From Klebsiella africana (GTDB lineage Bacteria; Pseudomonadota; Gammaproteobacteria; Enterobacterales; Enterobacteriaceae): a stretch of 64,000 bases of DNA. Position numbers and translations under genes: made by a program. A model generated the notes under the pieces. That model worked only from the letters and a program-made list of their open reading frames with translations. It had not been told where the DNA came from and searched no databases. The stretch is from contig NZ_CP084874.1 of assembly GCF_020526085.1 (NCBI RefSeq), positions 1,674,001-1,738,000 on the forward strand. The letters are read 5' to 3'. Of the stretch, positions 20,675 through 28,426 are shown piece after piece (the stretch's first letter is position 1; every line of letters begins with the position of its first letter).

Positions 20675-21286
20675 CTACCAGCGTTCACGTAACAGATTCA
20701 TAAACTGGAAAAAGTCGTGGTTATTATTCAGACGGTATTTTTCCATAATCTTATTTTTATGGTAGGCAGCAGTACGCGGCGTGACGCGTTGCAGAGCGGC
20801 GATTTTACTCATATCCAGTCCTTCCAAAATGCCGTGTACGACGGCGGTCTGCGATCGCGATAGCACACGATGCGGGCAGCTGGCACAGCTCAGTTCCCGG
20901 CTGACGCTGTCGATGGCTAACGGCTCCATACAATGCTGGAGCTCGCTTTTAATGATCGCCAGCAGCTGCGGGATACTGGCCGTTTTCAGCGAAACAAAAA
21001 TGACCCCCTTCAGGCAATTGATCATGAAATCATCTTCCGGCAACTGCTCATAGCTGTGAAGGATGATCAGAGAGCTTCCTTTTTTCCTGTTCTTAATCAG
21101 AGAGTTACATAGATAAATTTCGCCGGGGATCACTTCATAAATAATGATGTCTTCGCCTGACAGGTCGTTGTTCAGCCAGGAAAAACTGGCCTGCAGATCG
21201 CCGTGGGCGAGGTCATTAACCATAGCCACCAGCGATTCACGTACAAAGCTATTGCGGGTATTGATAGTGACATTAATGTTTCTCAT
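20675..21286 (-). CDS. LuxR-family transcriptional regulator
   Basis: A 203-residue protein with a C-terminal LuxR/FixJ-type helix-turn-helix at about 143-198 (LSRSQTAVVHGILEGLDMSK followed by IAALQRVTPRTAAYHKNKIM). The N-terminal half is not a canonical receiver domain: no DD/D/K phosphorylation set can be seen. The layout resembles RcsA, BglJ or MatA-like co-regulators of enterobacteria rather than a two-component regulator. Its target is unknown. It is followed by an intrinsic terminator and lies next to a small membrane protein gene and a two-component system read in the same direction, but 100-base spacers suggest separate promoters. Confidence 0.8.
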   Translation of the reverse strand: MRNINVTINTRNSFVRESLVAMVNDLAHGDLQASFSWLNNDLSGEDIIIYEVIPGEIYLCNSLIKNRKKGSSLIILHSYEQLPEDDFMINCLKGVIFVSLKTASIPQLLAIIKSELQHCMEPLAIDSVSRELSCASCPHRVLSRSQTAVVHGILEGLDMSKIAALQRVTPRTAAYHKNKIMEKYRLNNNHDFFQFMNLLRERW

Positions 21287-21401
21287 GGCGTTATTTCCTT
21301 ACGCAAAAACATAACGCCATGCTGTGACAAATCCTCCGGGCGTATGCGGTGTGTTGAAGATAAAAAGTACCTACAATAATTTTTTATTATTTTAATATGA
21401 A

Positions 21402-21542
21402 TTATTTACGACGCATCGAACGCTTATCGTTAAAAGTAAATTTCTGCCGTCTCCTGTCTTTCAGATAGGAAATAAAGCTGTATACAGAGATGCTGAAGAA
21501 AAAAATGCATAGCAATAAAACTAACCACGTTTGCATGGCCAT
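21402..21542 (-). CDS. Small membrane protein, 46 residues (paralogue of the one at 55.8 kb)
   Basis: One transmembrane helix (about residues 5-24, WLVLLLCIFFFSISVYSFIS) followed by a strongly basic tail (YLKDRRRQKFTFNDKRSMRR). The frame is open to 21644, but the internal ATG at 21542 is preferred because it follows AGGGTAAG at ribosome-binding distance and puts the helix at the N-terminus. The block SISVY-SFISYLKDRRR-KFTFN matches a 40-residue protein encoded at 55783-55905 (AISVYFLISYLKDRKKTKLT), which supports both as real genes. Likely inner-membrane, N-out/C-in by the positive-inside rule. Function unknown. Confidence 0.8.
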   Translation of the reverse strand: MAMQTWLVLLLCIFFFSISVYSFISYLKDRRRQKFTFNDKRSMRRK

Positions 21543-21767
21543 TGTTCTTACCCTGGTTGTGTTGCATGGTGTCAGAATTTGCCGCGAACGGCTAATACGT
21601 TTTGTTATATGCTTTTCTGTGCTTTGAAAATCATACGACATCATCCTGATGTGGTAGCACTATAAGAAAGTTCCTAAGGTCATCGTCAGTCTCATTCCTC
21701 TCATTTCTCTCAGAAAATGAGAAAAATTAATCCTGGCGAGTGGTTTATATCCCCAGCGCACCGTCGC

Positions 21768-22469
21768 TCAGGAAATAAAGGCCAGCCCCTTACCAAAGAT
21801 CGCGCGTACAGGCAGGTGAATTCCCTGCTGGCGCGCCTTATGGCGCAGGCGGCTAACCACGACGTCGATGCGGTGCAGGTCAGGCTCGCTTTCATGGGAA
21901 AACAGGCAGGCATGAAGCTCCAGTTTGCTGCACACCTCATTGCGATTGCGCATTAGCAGCTCCACCAGGCGATATTCCTGCTGGGTGAGCTCCAGCGTTC
22001 GGGCGTCGGGCGAAATCAGTTTATCCTCATGCAGGCGCCAGCTGCCGGGGGAGACCGTCGGCGGCGTGCCGATTGCCTCCGCCGGCAAAACCGCCGGGCG
22101 ATCCTGCTGCAGACGAGCGCCGAGAGCGGTCAGGGTCTCCGCAAGATGGGCGAAATTTACCGGTTTGATCAGATAGGCATCGGCCCCAAGGCTCAGCGCC
22201 TGCAGTTTATCCTGCTGCTGTCCACGGGCGCTGACCACTACCAGACCGTAGTGCCCCAGCTCATGCAGATAGCTCAGCACGCTAAAGCCATCCTCGCCGG
22301 GCAGACCGATATCAATCAGCACGATATCCACCGGATGGCTGTGCAGTTGCCGCCAGAAGGCTTCGGCGCTGCGCGTCCCCCACACTTCAAAGCCGCGATA
22401 GCCCAGCCAGGCCAGCAGTTCATCCAGCAGATCGGCGTTATCTTCAATTATCGCCAGCCGTAAAGCCAT
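21768..22469 (-). CDS. OmpR-type response regulator
   Basis: A 233-residue regulator: receiver domain 1-120 with IIEDNADLL, phosphoacceptor Asp53 in DIVLIDIGLPGEDG and Lys in YLIKPVNF; winged-helix domain at about 140-230 with LELTQQEYRLVELLMRN and RIDVVVSRLRHKARQ. The frame extends 26 codons further upstream, but ATG at 22469 has a clear AGGAG site and begins exactly at the receiver domain (MALRLAIIEDN). It is paired with the histidine kinase gene just upstream (14-base gap), forming a two-component operon without an E. coli counterpart at this place. Targets unknown; the neighbouring symporter gene is a possible one. Confidence 0.9.
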   Translation of the reverse strand: MALRLAIIEDNADLLDELLAWLGYRGFEVWGTRSAEAFWRQLHSHPVDIVLIDIGLPGEDGFSVLSYLHELGHYGLVVVSARGQQQDKLQALSLGADAYLIKPVNFAHLAETLTALGARLQQDRPAVLPAEAIGTPPTVSPGSWRLHEDKLISPDARTLELTQQEYRLVELLMRNRNEVCSKLELHACLFSHESEPDLHRIDVVVSRLRHKARQQGIHLPVRAIFGKGLAFIS

Positions 22470-22483
22470 GCGTCGTTCTCCTC

Positions 22484-24427
22484 TTAAGCAACCGTGGGGA
22501 GGGTGAGAATAAAGGTGCAGCCGTTCGGGCCATGCTCGGCCAGCCACAGTTTGCCATCATGAGCCTGCACGATCTGACGCGCAACATACAGTCCGAGACC
22601 GGTGCCGCCCGGCACCGGCGACGTGTGCTCGCCGCGACGGTAGCGCTCAAAGATCAGTTCTGCTTGCCCGTCGGGCAGTCCCGGACCGTAGTCGCGAATG
22701 TGCAGCGCCGTTTGCCCGGCATCGGCGTGGATCTCGATGGTGATTTCACCCGGCGGCGAATACTTCACCGCGTTATCCAGCAGATTGGCGATGGCGATGC
22801 ACAGCAGGCCGGCATCGGCCTGCAGCTGCGGGCTATCCACCGCCCCGTGCTGGCGGATGTTCAGGTAGTGGTCATGCGAGATGGCCACCACTGAGGCGGC
22901 CATGTTAATCACCGTTAGCAGGGCGGTTTGCTGGCGGTCAACGTGCAGATCGTGGGAGGCGAGCCGGGCGTCGGCCAGGCAGTTATCGGTGAGCTGCACC
23001 AGGCGGGTGGCGGCGCGGCCGATGCGGTCGAAGCGCGCCTCCTGGCTGGCCGATGCCGCCGAGAGGCGCAGATTCTCCAGCGCGGCCTGGATCACCGCCA
23101 GCGGGGTGCGGAATTCGTGCGCCACCATGCCCATAAACTGCCGCTGGTGGAAGCTGGCTTCACGCTCAATCTGCAGCTCGCGCGCCAGGCGCTGCTTGTG
23201 CTCCAGCTGGCGGTTTTCAGCGCGCACCCGCAGGATGGCAATGATCAGCACCGTAATGATGTGGACGATCAGCGCGTACTGCCAGAGAGAATAGACTGCC
23301 ATATGGAAAGGGATAATCCCATGGATCGACAGCTGCACCAGCACCGCGGCGGCGACATAGAACGGCGGCAGAAGCCCCAGCAGCAGAGTGTTGCGATCGA
23401 TGGCTCTTTTGCGCCACAGCCACCAGGAGGTGAACAGCAGCACCGGGGTGATAATGATGAAGATCACCCCTTCAATCTGCATGGCGACGCCGTAAAAACC
23501 CAGCGGAATACTGACCTGCAGTAGCAGGTTGAGCACCACGGCGGCGATCAGCAGCTGATGAAGTCGCGGCATATTCTTCTTCAAATCAAAAATCTCGCTG
23601 TGCAGCCAGAGCGCGGTGGCATAGCTGAACAGGGAGAGACTACTGATCATAAAGTCCTGGAAGGGCAGCGCGGCGTGGCCGAAAAACCACTCCGGGAAGC
23701 CATGCAGGGCAGCCACCAGCGGATAATTGAGCGAGAAAAGACAGATGCCCCATAGCAGACGCCGGCGCAGGGCCAGCGCCAGCCACAGCGCCACGCCGCT
23801 GGCGACGGCGGCCAGGCCGAAATAGAAGCTCCAGAAAGCGGTGTCGGCGGTGGCCCGCTGAATAAACGCCTGCGCAGAGGAGAGCGAGGCCAGCAGGATC
23901 AGGGTGCTGGTGCTCTGCAGGCGAAAGACCAGCTCATAGCCGGCGGCGGTTGGCGGCGGGGGCAGTATCAGCACCCTTTCCCGATACTGCAGATCGCTTC
24001 CGCGAGCGCCGTCACGATCGCCAAAGGTGCGCTGCGTCCACGGGCCATCGCTGCCCAGTGGCCGGTAGTAAATGGTCAGATGGTCGACAAAAGTGGGGCC
24101 AAGCTGCATCCAGCGCGGCTCCCCGGCAAACCACGTGCCCGGCAGCTCGCTGCGCAGCCACCAGGTTTTTCGTGAATAACCAAAGGAGGGGATCTGCCGG
24201 GTGGTGGCGAGCTGATCTGCGGGCAGGGCGGCAAAGCGATCGAGGGTCATCTGGCCGCTGTCGTCCGCGTACCACTGGACCGGAATATCAATGCCCACCT
24301 GGCGCGTCGCCGCCTGGGCCTGCGGGGCGAGCAGCAGCAAAAGTAACCCGCAGCTGACCAGCCAGCCTGCCAGGAACTGCGGCCGGCAACGCCGGACCGC
24401 TATGAAGATCGCAGACACCCTTTTCAA
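22484..24427 (-). CDS. Sensor histidine kinase with 7TMR-DISM sensor
   Basis: A 647-residue membrane kinase. In order: signal-type N-terminal helix ending LLLLLLAPQAQA; periplasmic 7TMR-DISM extracellular domain (about 45-190) with SRKTWWLRSEL and YYRPLG; seven hydrophobic helices (about 200-405); a linker coiled region; HisKA with phosphoacceptor His437 in VAHEFRTPLAVIQ; and HATPase motifs NLLDNAVKYSP, RDYGPGLP and GGTGLGLYVARQI. DISM extracellular domains have a jelly-roll fold and are thought to bind carbohydrates or other small ligands. The start is TTG with an AAGGGGG site 6 bases upstream; a GTG three codons later is an alternative. Pairs with the adjacent response regulator. Confidence 0.9.
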   Translation of the reverse strand: MKRVSAIFIAVRRCRPQFLAGWLVSCGLLLLLLAPQAQAATRQVGIDIPVQWYADDSGQMTLDRFAALPADQLATTRQIPSFGYSRKTWWLRSELPGTWFAGEPRWMQLGPTFVDHLTIYYRPLGSDGPWTQRTFGDRDGARGSDLQYRERVLILPPPPTAAGYELVFRLQSTSTLILLASLSSAQAFIQRATADTAFWSFYFGLAAVASGVALWLALALRRRLLWGICLFSLNYPLVAALHGFPEWFFGHAALPFQDFMISSLSLFSYATALWLHSEIFDLKKNMPRLHQLLIAAVVLNLLLQVSIPLGFYGVAMQIEGVIFIIITPVLLFTSWWLWRKRAIDRNTLLLGLLPPFYVAAAVLVQLSIHGIIPFHMAVYSLWQYALIVHIITVLIIAILRVRAENRQLEHKQRLARELQIEREASFHQRQFMGMVAHEFRTPLAVIQAALENLRLSAASASQEARFDRIGRAATRLVQLTDNCLADARLASHDLHVDRQQTALLTVINMAASVVAISHDHYLNIRQHGAVDSPQLQADAGLLCIAIANLLDNAVKYSPPGEITIEIHADAGQTALHIRDYGPGLPDGQAELIFERYRRGEHTSPVPGGTGLGLYVARQIVQAHDGKLWLAEHGPNGCTFILTLPTVA

Positions 24428-24514
24428 TCACGCCCCCTTGCGGCATGCCAACGATACAGACCGCAGACAGCTGACTACGGTATGGATAATACGCCCCCGG
24501 AAGTGGGGAAGAGT

Positions 24515-24528
24515 GGACAGGCCTGTCC
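24515..24528. promoter_or_regulatory. 14-bp perfect palindrome upstream of the histidine kinase gene
   Basis: GGACAGGCCTGTCC is a perfect palindrome about 90 bases before the kinase start. Its right arm GGCCTGT can also pair with ACAGGCC at 24535-24541. It lies in the 200-base gap between yegD and the two-component operon and could be an operator. No regulator is recognised for it. Confidence 0.35.
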
Positions 24529-24629
24529 GGACGAACAGGCCATTTTGCGTGGGAGACCAGGAATATTCCAGCGTAATCTGCAGCGCTACGATCAGGACAG
24601 ACCTGCTGTGCGCCAGCGCCAGCCAGGGG

Positions 24630-25982
24630 TTAGCGGTAAACCACCTGCGCCCAGCGGGCCAGCCCGGCGGTCACCGAGCCAAAATCATCGCCACCGGCCA
24701 GCGGAATACCCGGCAGCTGGGCGGCCAGCGCCTTTTTGATCAGCGGCGAGCGGGCGCTGCCGCCGGTAAGATAAATCACGTCCGGGGTAGTCTGGCTGCT
24801 GTCGAGCGCGAGCTGCACCTGTTCCATAATGCGGGTCAGCGGTTGATCCAGCGCGGCTTCCAGACCCTGCTGGGCGATGGTGGTGGCCAGCTCGTCCTGG
24901 ATAAACGGCAGCGAAGTTTGGACGCTGGCGGCGCTGGAGAGGGCGATTTTGCTCTCTTCGGCGCTGCGCACCAGACGATAGCTGAGACGCTGGCGCCAGA
25001 CCTTCAGCAACAGAGCCACCTTGTCGGCATCCCGGGCGCTGCGCAGCAGATCGTTAAGCAGGCGGCCGTTGGCGGTGCTGTAGAAATCGCTCTGCGCCGG
25101 CACGTCGTTGATGGCCACCGCGTTCCACCACGGGAGGATCGGCAGCGCGGTACCTTTCTCCGTTTCGCCGCCCATACCGAGGAGGGGCATCAGGCATTTG
25201 AAGGCCAGGGCAATGTCGAGGTCGTTACCGCCGATGCGGCAGCCGCTGTGGCCGAGCAGGCTCTGCTGGCGGTCGGCGCGTTCCCGCCACTGCGGGCCCA
25301 TCAGCAGCAGGGAGCAGTCGGTGGTCCCGCCGCCGATATCGACGACCAGCACCCGCTTTTCTTCACTGAGGGTGGCTTCGAAATCAAGCCCGGCGGCCAC
25401 CGGTTCAAACTGAAAGACTACATCGCGGAAACCGGCGCGGAGAGCCGCCCGCTCCAGGATCCCCTGCGCCTGGGCGTTCGCGTCGTCGCCGCCGAGGCCC
25501 TGGAAGTTAATTGGTCGGCCAATCACTGCCTGGTCGATGGGCTCGGGCAGCTGGCTTTCGGCCTGCAGCTTGATATGCAGCATCATGGCGCAGACCAGGT
25601 CTTCAAACAGGGCCACCTGCTGCGGCTTCAGCCCGCTGGCGCCGAGGAAGGATTTGGGCGATTTAACGAAGTAGACCTCTTCCGGATCTTCAACGTACTG
25701 CTGCAGGGAGGCGAGACCGAACTGCACGCTGTTGCGCAGCACCTCGATGTCTTCGTCGCGGTTGGCGGCGATGGCCCGGCGCAGCAGCGCCTGGTTTTCG
25801 TCGCTGTGGGTGGGGACATCGTGATGGCGATAGAGCCACTCACTGACCGCGTCGCGCGTTGGCGCGCAGAGCATGGAGGGCAGCAGGGCGCTGCCGTTTT
25901 CCAGCGTCAACAGCTGAGGGGTGTTTTCCCGCATCACGGCCACCGAACAGTTGGCGGTGCCGTAGTCAAAACCAATAAACAT
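24630..25982 (-). CDS. yegD: Hsp70-family protein YegD
   Basis: A 450-residue member of the actin/Hsp70 ATPase superfamily that lacks the substrate-binding and lid domains of DnaK. The ATPase motifs are visible: FIGFDYGTANCSVAVM (phosphate 1), VLVVDIGGGTTDCSLLLMG (phosphate 2) and VIYLTGGSARSPLIKKAL (adenosine). The frame is open 33 codons further upstream, but the start MFIGFDYGTANC is the family start. Near collinear with E. coli YegD. No substrate is known; lack of a peptide-binding domain makes it an atypical chaperone. It is divergent from alkA. Confidence 0.93.
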   Translation of the reverse strand: MFIGFDYGTANCSVAVMRENTPQLLTLENGSALLPSMLCAPTRDAVSEWLYRHHDVPTHSDENQALLRRAIAANRDEDIEVLRNSVQFGLASLQQYVEDPEEVYFVKSPKSFLGASGLKPQQVALFEDLVCAMMLHIKLQAESQLPEPIDQAVIGRPINFQGLGGDDANAQAQGILERAALRAGFRDVVFQFEPVAAGLDFEATLSEEKRVLVVDIGGGTTDCSLLLMGPQWRERADRQQSLLGHSGCRIGGNDLDIALAFKCLMPLLGMGGETEKGTALPILPWWNAVAINDVPAQSDFYSTANGRLLNDLLRSARDADKVALLLKVWRQRLSYRLVRSAEESKIALSSAASVQTSLPFIQDELATTIAQQGLEAALDQPLTRIMEQVQLALDSSQTTPDVIYLTGGSARSPLIKKALAAQLPGIPLAGGDDFGSVTAGLARWAQVVYR

Positions 25983-26119
25983 CGTCTGCAAAATCCCCAT
26001 GCCGGTGAAGAAGGGGGGCGACTTTAGCGGATCGTCGCCATGCCGACAACCGGAATTTAAAAGCAAGGCGCTGACGGTCAAGGGCGACTATCATTGAAAC
26101 GCTATATAAAGGAGAGCTT

Positions 26120-26968
26120 ATGGTGCTGTTACCCTGGACTCCGCCCTATGACTGGGCGTGGATGGTTGGTTTTCTGCAGGCGCGTGCCGTCGCCGGCGTT
26201 GAGCGTTTTCACGATGGAGGCTACAGCCGCAGCTTTGGCGTGGAAGGCCACCGCGGGTTGATTCATCTGGCGCCGGACGAAGAGGCGCAGGGCCTGCGGG
26301 TGACGCTCTCTCCGGGGCTGCGGCCGGTGGCGGAGATCTGCTATGCGCGAATTGGCCAGCTGTTTGATTTAGCCTGCGACCCGCAGCAGGTCGCCGGGGT
26401 GTTGGGCTCTCTGGCCGAGGCGCGGCCGGGGCTACGTCTGCCGGGGGCGCTGGATGCCTTCGAGCAGGCGGTGCGCGCGGTGCTGGGCCAGCTGGTGAGC
26501 GTGGCGATGGCCGCCCGGCTCACCGCCAAAGTGGCGGCTGTCTGGGGCGAACCGCTGGCGGACGCGCCTGGCTATGTCTTGTTCCCGACGCCGGACATCT
26601 TGTCCCGGGTCGAACCGCAGGCGCTGAAGGCGCTGGGCATGCCGTTTCGACGCGCAGAGGCGCTGATCCATCTCGCCCGGGCGGCGCTCAGCGGCGAGTT
26701 GCCCCTGACCGCGCCGACGGACATCGACGCCGGGCTCAGGCAGTTGCAGACATTCCCCGGGATTGGCCGCTGGACGGCAAACTACTTTGCCCTGCGCGGC
26801 TGGCAGGCGAAGGATATCTTTTTGCCGGACGATTACCTGATTAAACAGCGCTTTCCGGGAATGACCCCGGCCACTATCGCCCGCTATGCCCGCCGCTGGC
26901 AGCCGATGCGATCGTATGCGCTGTTGCATATCTGGTATACCGATGACTGGGCGCCGGCGGCGGAATAG
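26120..26968 (+). CDS. alkA: DNA-3-methyladenine glycosylase II AlkA
   Basis: Base-excision DNA glycosylase of 282 residues that removes 3-methyladenine, 7-methylguanine and other alkylated bases. N-terminal AlkA_N domain (1-110), then the HhH-GPD fold: helix-hairpin-helix LQTFPGIGRWTANYFALRGW (about 208-227) and catalytic Asp238 in FLPDDYLIKQRFPGM, the same number as in E. coli. A GGAG ribosome-binding site precedes the ATG. In E. coli Ada activates alkA; I did not find a clear Ada box in the 137-base gap to yegD. Confidence 0.96.
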   Translation: MVLLPWTPPYDWAWMVGFLQARAVAGVERFHDGGYSRSFGVEGHRGLIHLAPDEEAQGLRVTLSPGLRPVAEICYARIGQLFDLACDPQQVAGVLGSLAEARPGLRLPGALDAFEQAVRAVLGQLVSVAMAARLTAKVAAVWGEPLADAPGYVLFPTPDILSRVEPQALKALGMPFRRAEALIHLARAALSGELPLTAPTDIDAGLRQLQTFPGIGRWTANYFALRGWQAKDIFLPDDYLIKQRFPGMTPATIARYARRWQPMRSYALLHIWYTDDWAPAAE

Positions 26969-27082
26969 CCTGCCGGGGCGCATACCACTGGTATCGGGGC
27001 GCTGAAATCCCTATAATTGCCGCGTTTGGCGGTTCGCCGCCACCCTCCATCTCTATCCAGGTTAATCAGGTCGCAAAAATTT

Positions 27083-27724
27083 ATGACTGATATGTCCCAT
27101 CAGTGCGTCATTGTAGGCATCGCCGGCGCATCGGCTTCTGGCAAAAGTCTTATTGCCAGTACTCTTTATCGCGAATTGCGTGAACAAGTTGGCGACGAAC
27201 ATATTGGCGTCATTCCGGAAGACAGCTATTACAAAGATCAAAGTCATCTGTCGATGGAAGAGCGCGTCAAAACCAACTATGACCACCCGAGCTCAATGGA
27301 CCACAGTCTGTTGTTCCAGCATCTACAAATGCTGAAAAGCGGCCAGCCGATTGAGCTGCCGGTCTATAGTTACGTCGAGCATACCCGCACGCCGAACACC
27401 ATTCACGTCGAGCCGAAGAAGGTGATTATTCTTGAAGGGATCCTGCTGCTGACCGACGCGCGCCTGCGTAACGAGCTTAACTTCTCTATTTTCGTCGACA
27501 CCCCGCTGGATATTTGCCTGATGCGCCGTATTAAGCGCGACGTTAACGAGCGCGGCCGCTCCATGGACTCGGTGATGGCCCAGTATCAGAAAACCGTGCG
27601 CCCGATGTTCCTGCAGTTTATTGAGCCGTCGAAGCAGTATGCCGACATCATCGTGCCGCGCGGCGGCAAAAACCGCATCGCCATTGATATTCTGAAGGCC
27701 AAAATCAGTCAGTTCTTTGAATAA
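27083..27724 (+). CDS. udk: Uridine/cytidine kinase Udk
   Basis: A 213-residue pyrimidine-salvage enzyme that phosphorylates uridine and cytidine to UMP and CMP with a nucleoside triphosphate. Walker [12 protein letters not shown] lies at residues 13-23; [19 protein letters not shown] lid sequence is present as [20 protein letters not shown]. The frame is open 22 codons upstream, but [17 protein letters not shown] matches the family start. In E. coli yegE (diguanylate cyclase) lies between alkA and udk; here the two genes are only about 115 bases apart. Upstream of dcd with a 90-base gap, as in E. coli, where both serve pyrimidine nucleotide pools. Confidence 0.97.
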   Translation: MTDMSHQCVIVGIAGASASGKSLIASTLYRELREQVGDEHIGVIPEDSYYKDQSHLSMEERVKTNYDHPSSMDHSLLFQHLQMLKSGQPIELPVYSYVEHTRTPNTIHVEPKKVIILEGILLLTDARLRNELNFSIFVDTPLDICLMRRIKRDVNERGRSMDSVMAQYQKTVRPMFLQFIEPSKQYADIIVPRGGKNRIAIDILKAKISQFFE

Positions 27725-27814
27725 CCTGGCCGAATTGTGTAACGTGCAAAGAATAGCCCTATTGCCCTGTCCGCCGCGAAGCGTGCGGGAAGCAGCCTTA
27801 TAAGGAGAAAGCCC

Positions 27815-28396
27815 ATGCGTCTGTGTGACCGAGATATCGAAGCCTGGTTGGATGAAGGGCGACTCGCCATCAATCCGCGCCCACCCGTTGAGCGTATTAA
27901 TGGCGCGACGGTTGATGTACGGTTGGGTAATAAATTCCGCACCTTCCGCGGCCACACGGCGCCGTTTATCGATTTAAGCGGACCGAAGGCTGAGGTCAGC
28001 GCCGCGCTGGACCGGGTGATGAGCGAAGAGATCGTCCTGCCGGAAGGGGAGGCCTTTTTCCTGCATCCGGGCGAACTGGCGCTGGCGGTGACCTACGAGT
28101 CGGTCACCCTGCCTGCCGATCTGGTGGGCTGGCTTGACGGACGCTCCTCACTGGCGCGGCTGGGGCTGATGGTGCACGTTACCGCGCACCGCATCGATCC
28201 GGGCTGGTCCGGCTGCATCGTGCTTGAGTTCTACAACTCCGGCAAACTGCCGCTGGCGCTGCGCCCGGGGATGCCTATCGGCGCGCTGAGCTTTGAGCCA
28301 TTATCGGGCCCGGCGGCCCGGCCGTATAACCGCCGTGAAGACGCCAAATATCGCGACCAGCAGGGCGCGGTGGCGAGCCGAATCGACAAGGATTGA
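27815..28396 (+). CDS. dcd: dCTP deaminase Dcd
   Basis: A 193-residue trimeric enzyme converting dCTP to dUTP, the main source of dUMP for thymidylate synthesis in enterobacteria. Characteristic segments: [15 protein letters not shown] start, [16 protein letters not shown], the active-site stretch [17 protein letters not shown] (about 108-124) and [16 protein letters not shown] with the catalytic Glu near 138, and a flexible C-terminal tail with [15 protein letters not shown]. Good AAGGAG ribosome-binding site 8 bases before the ATG. Followed 30 bases later by asmA. Confidence 0.97.
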
Positions 28397-28426
28397 TAAC
28401 GTCAACGGGGTGTTGCTGAGGGTGCC

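Noticed and set aside
21543..21644. N-terminal 34-residue extension of the small membrane protein
   Set aside because: The extension is polar, has no counterpart in the 40-residue paralogue, and the internal ATG has the better ribosome-binding site.
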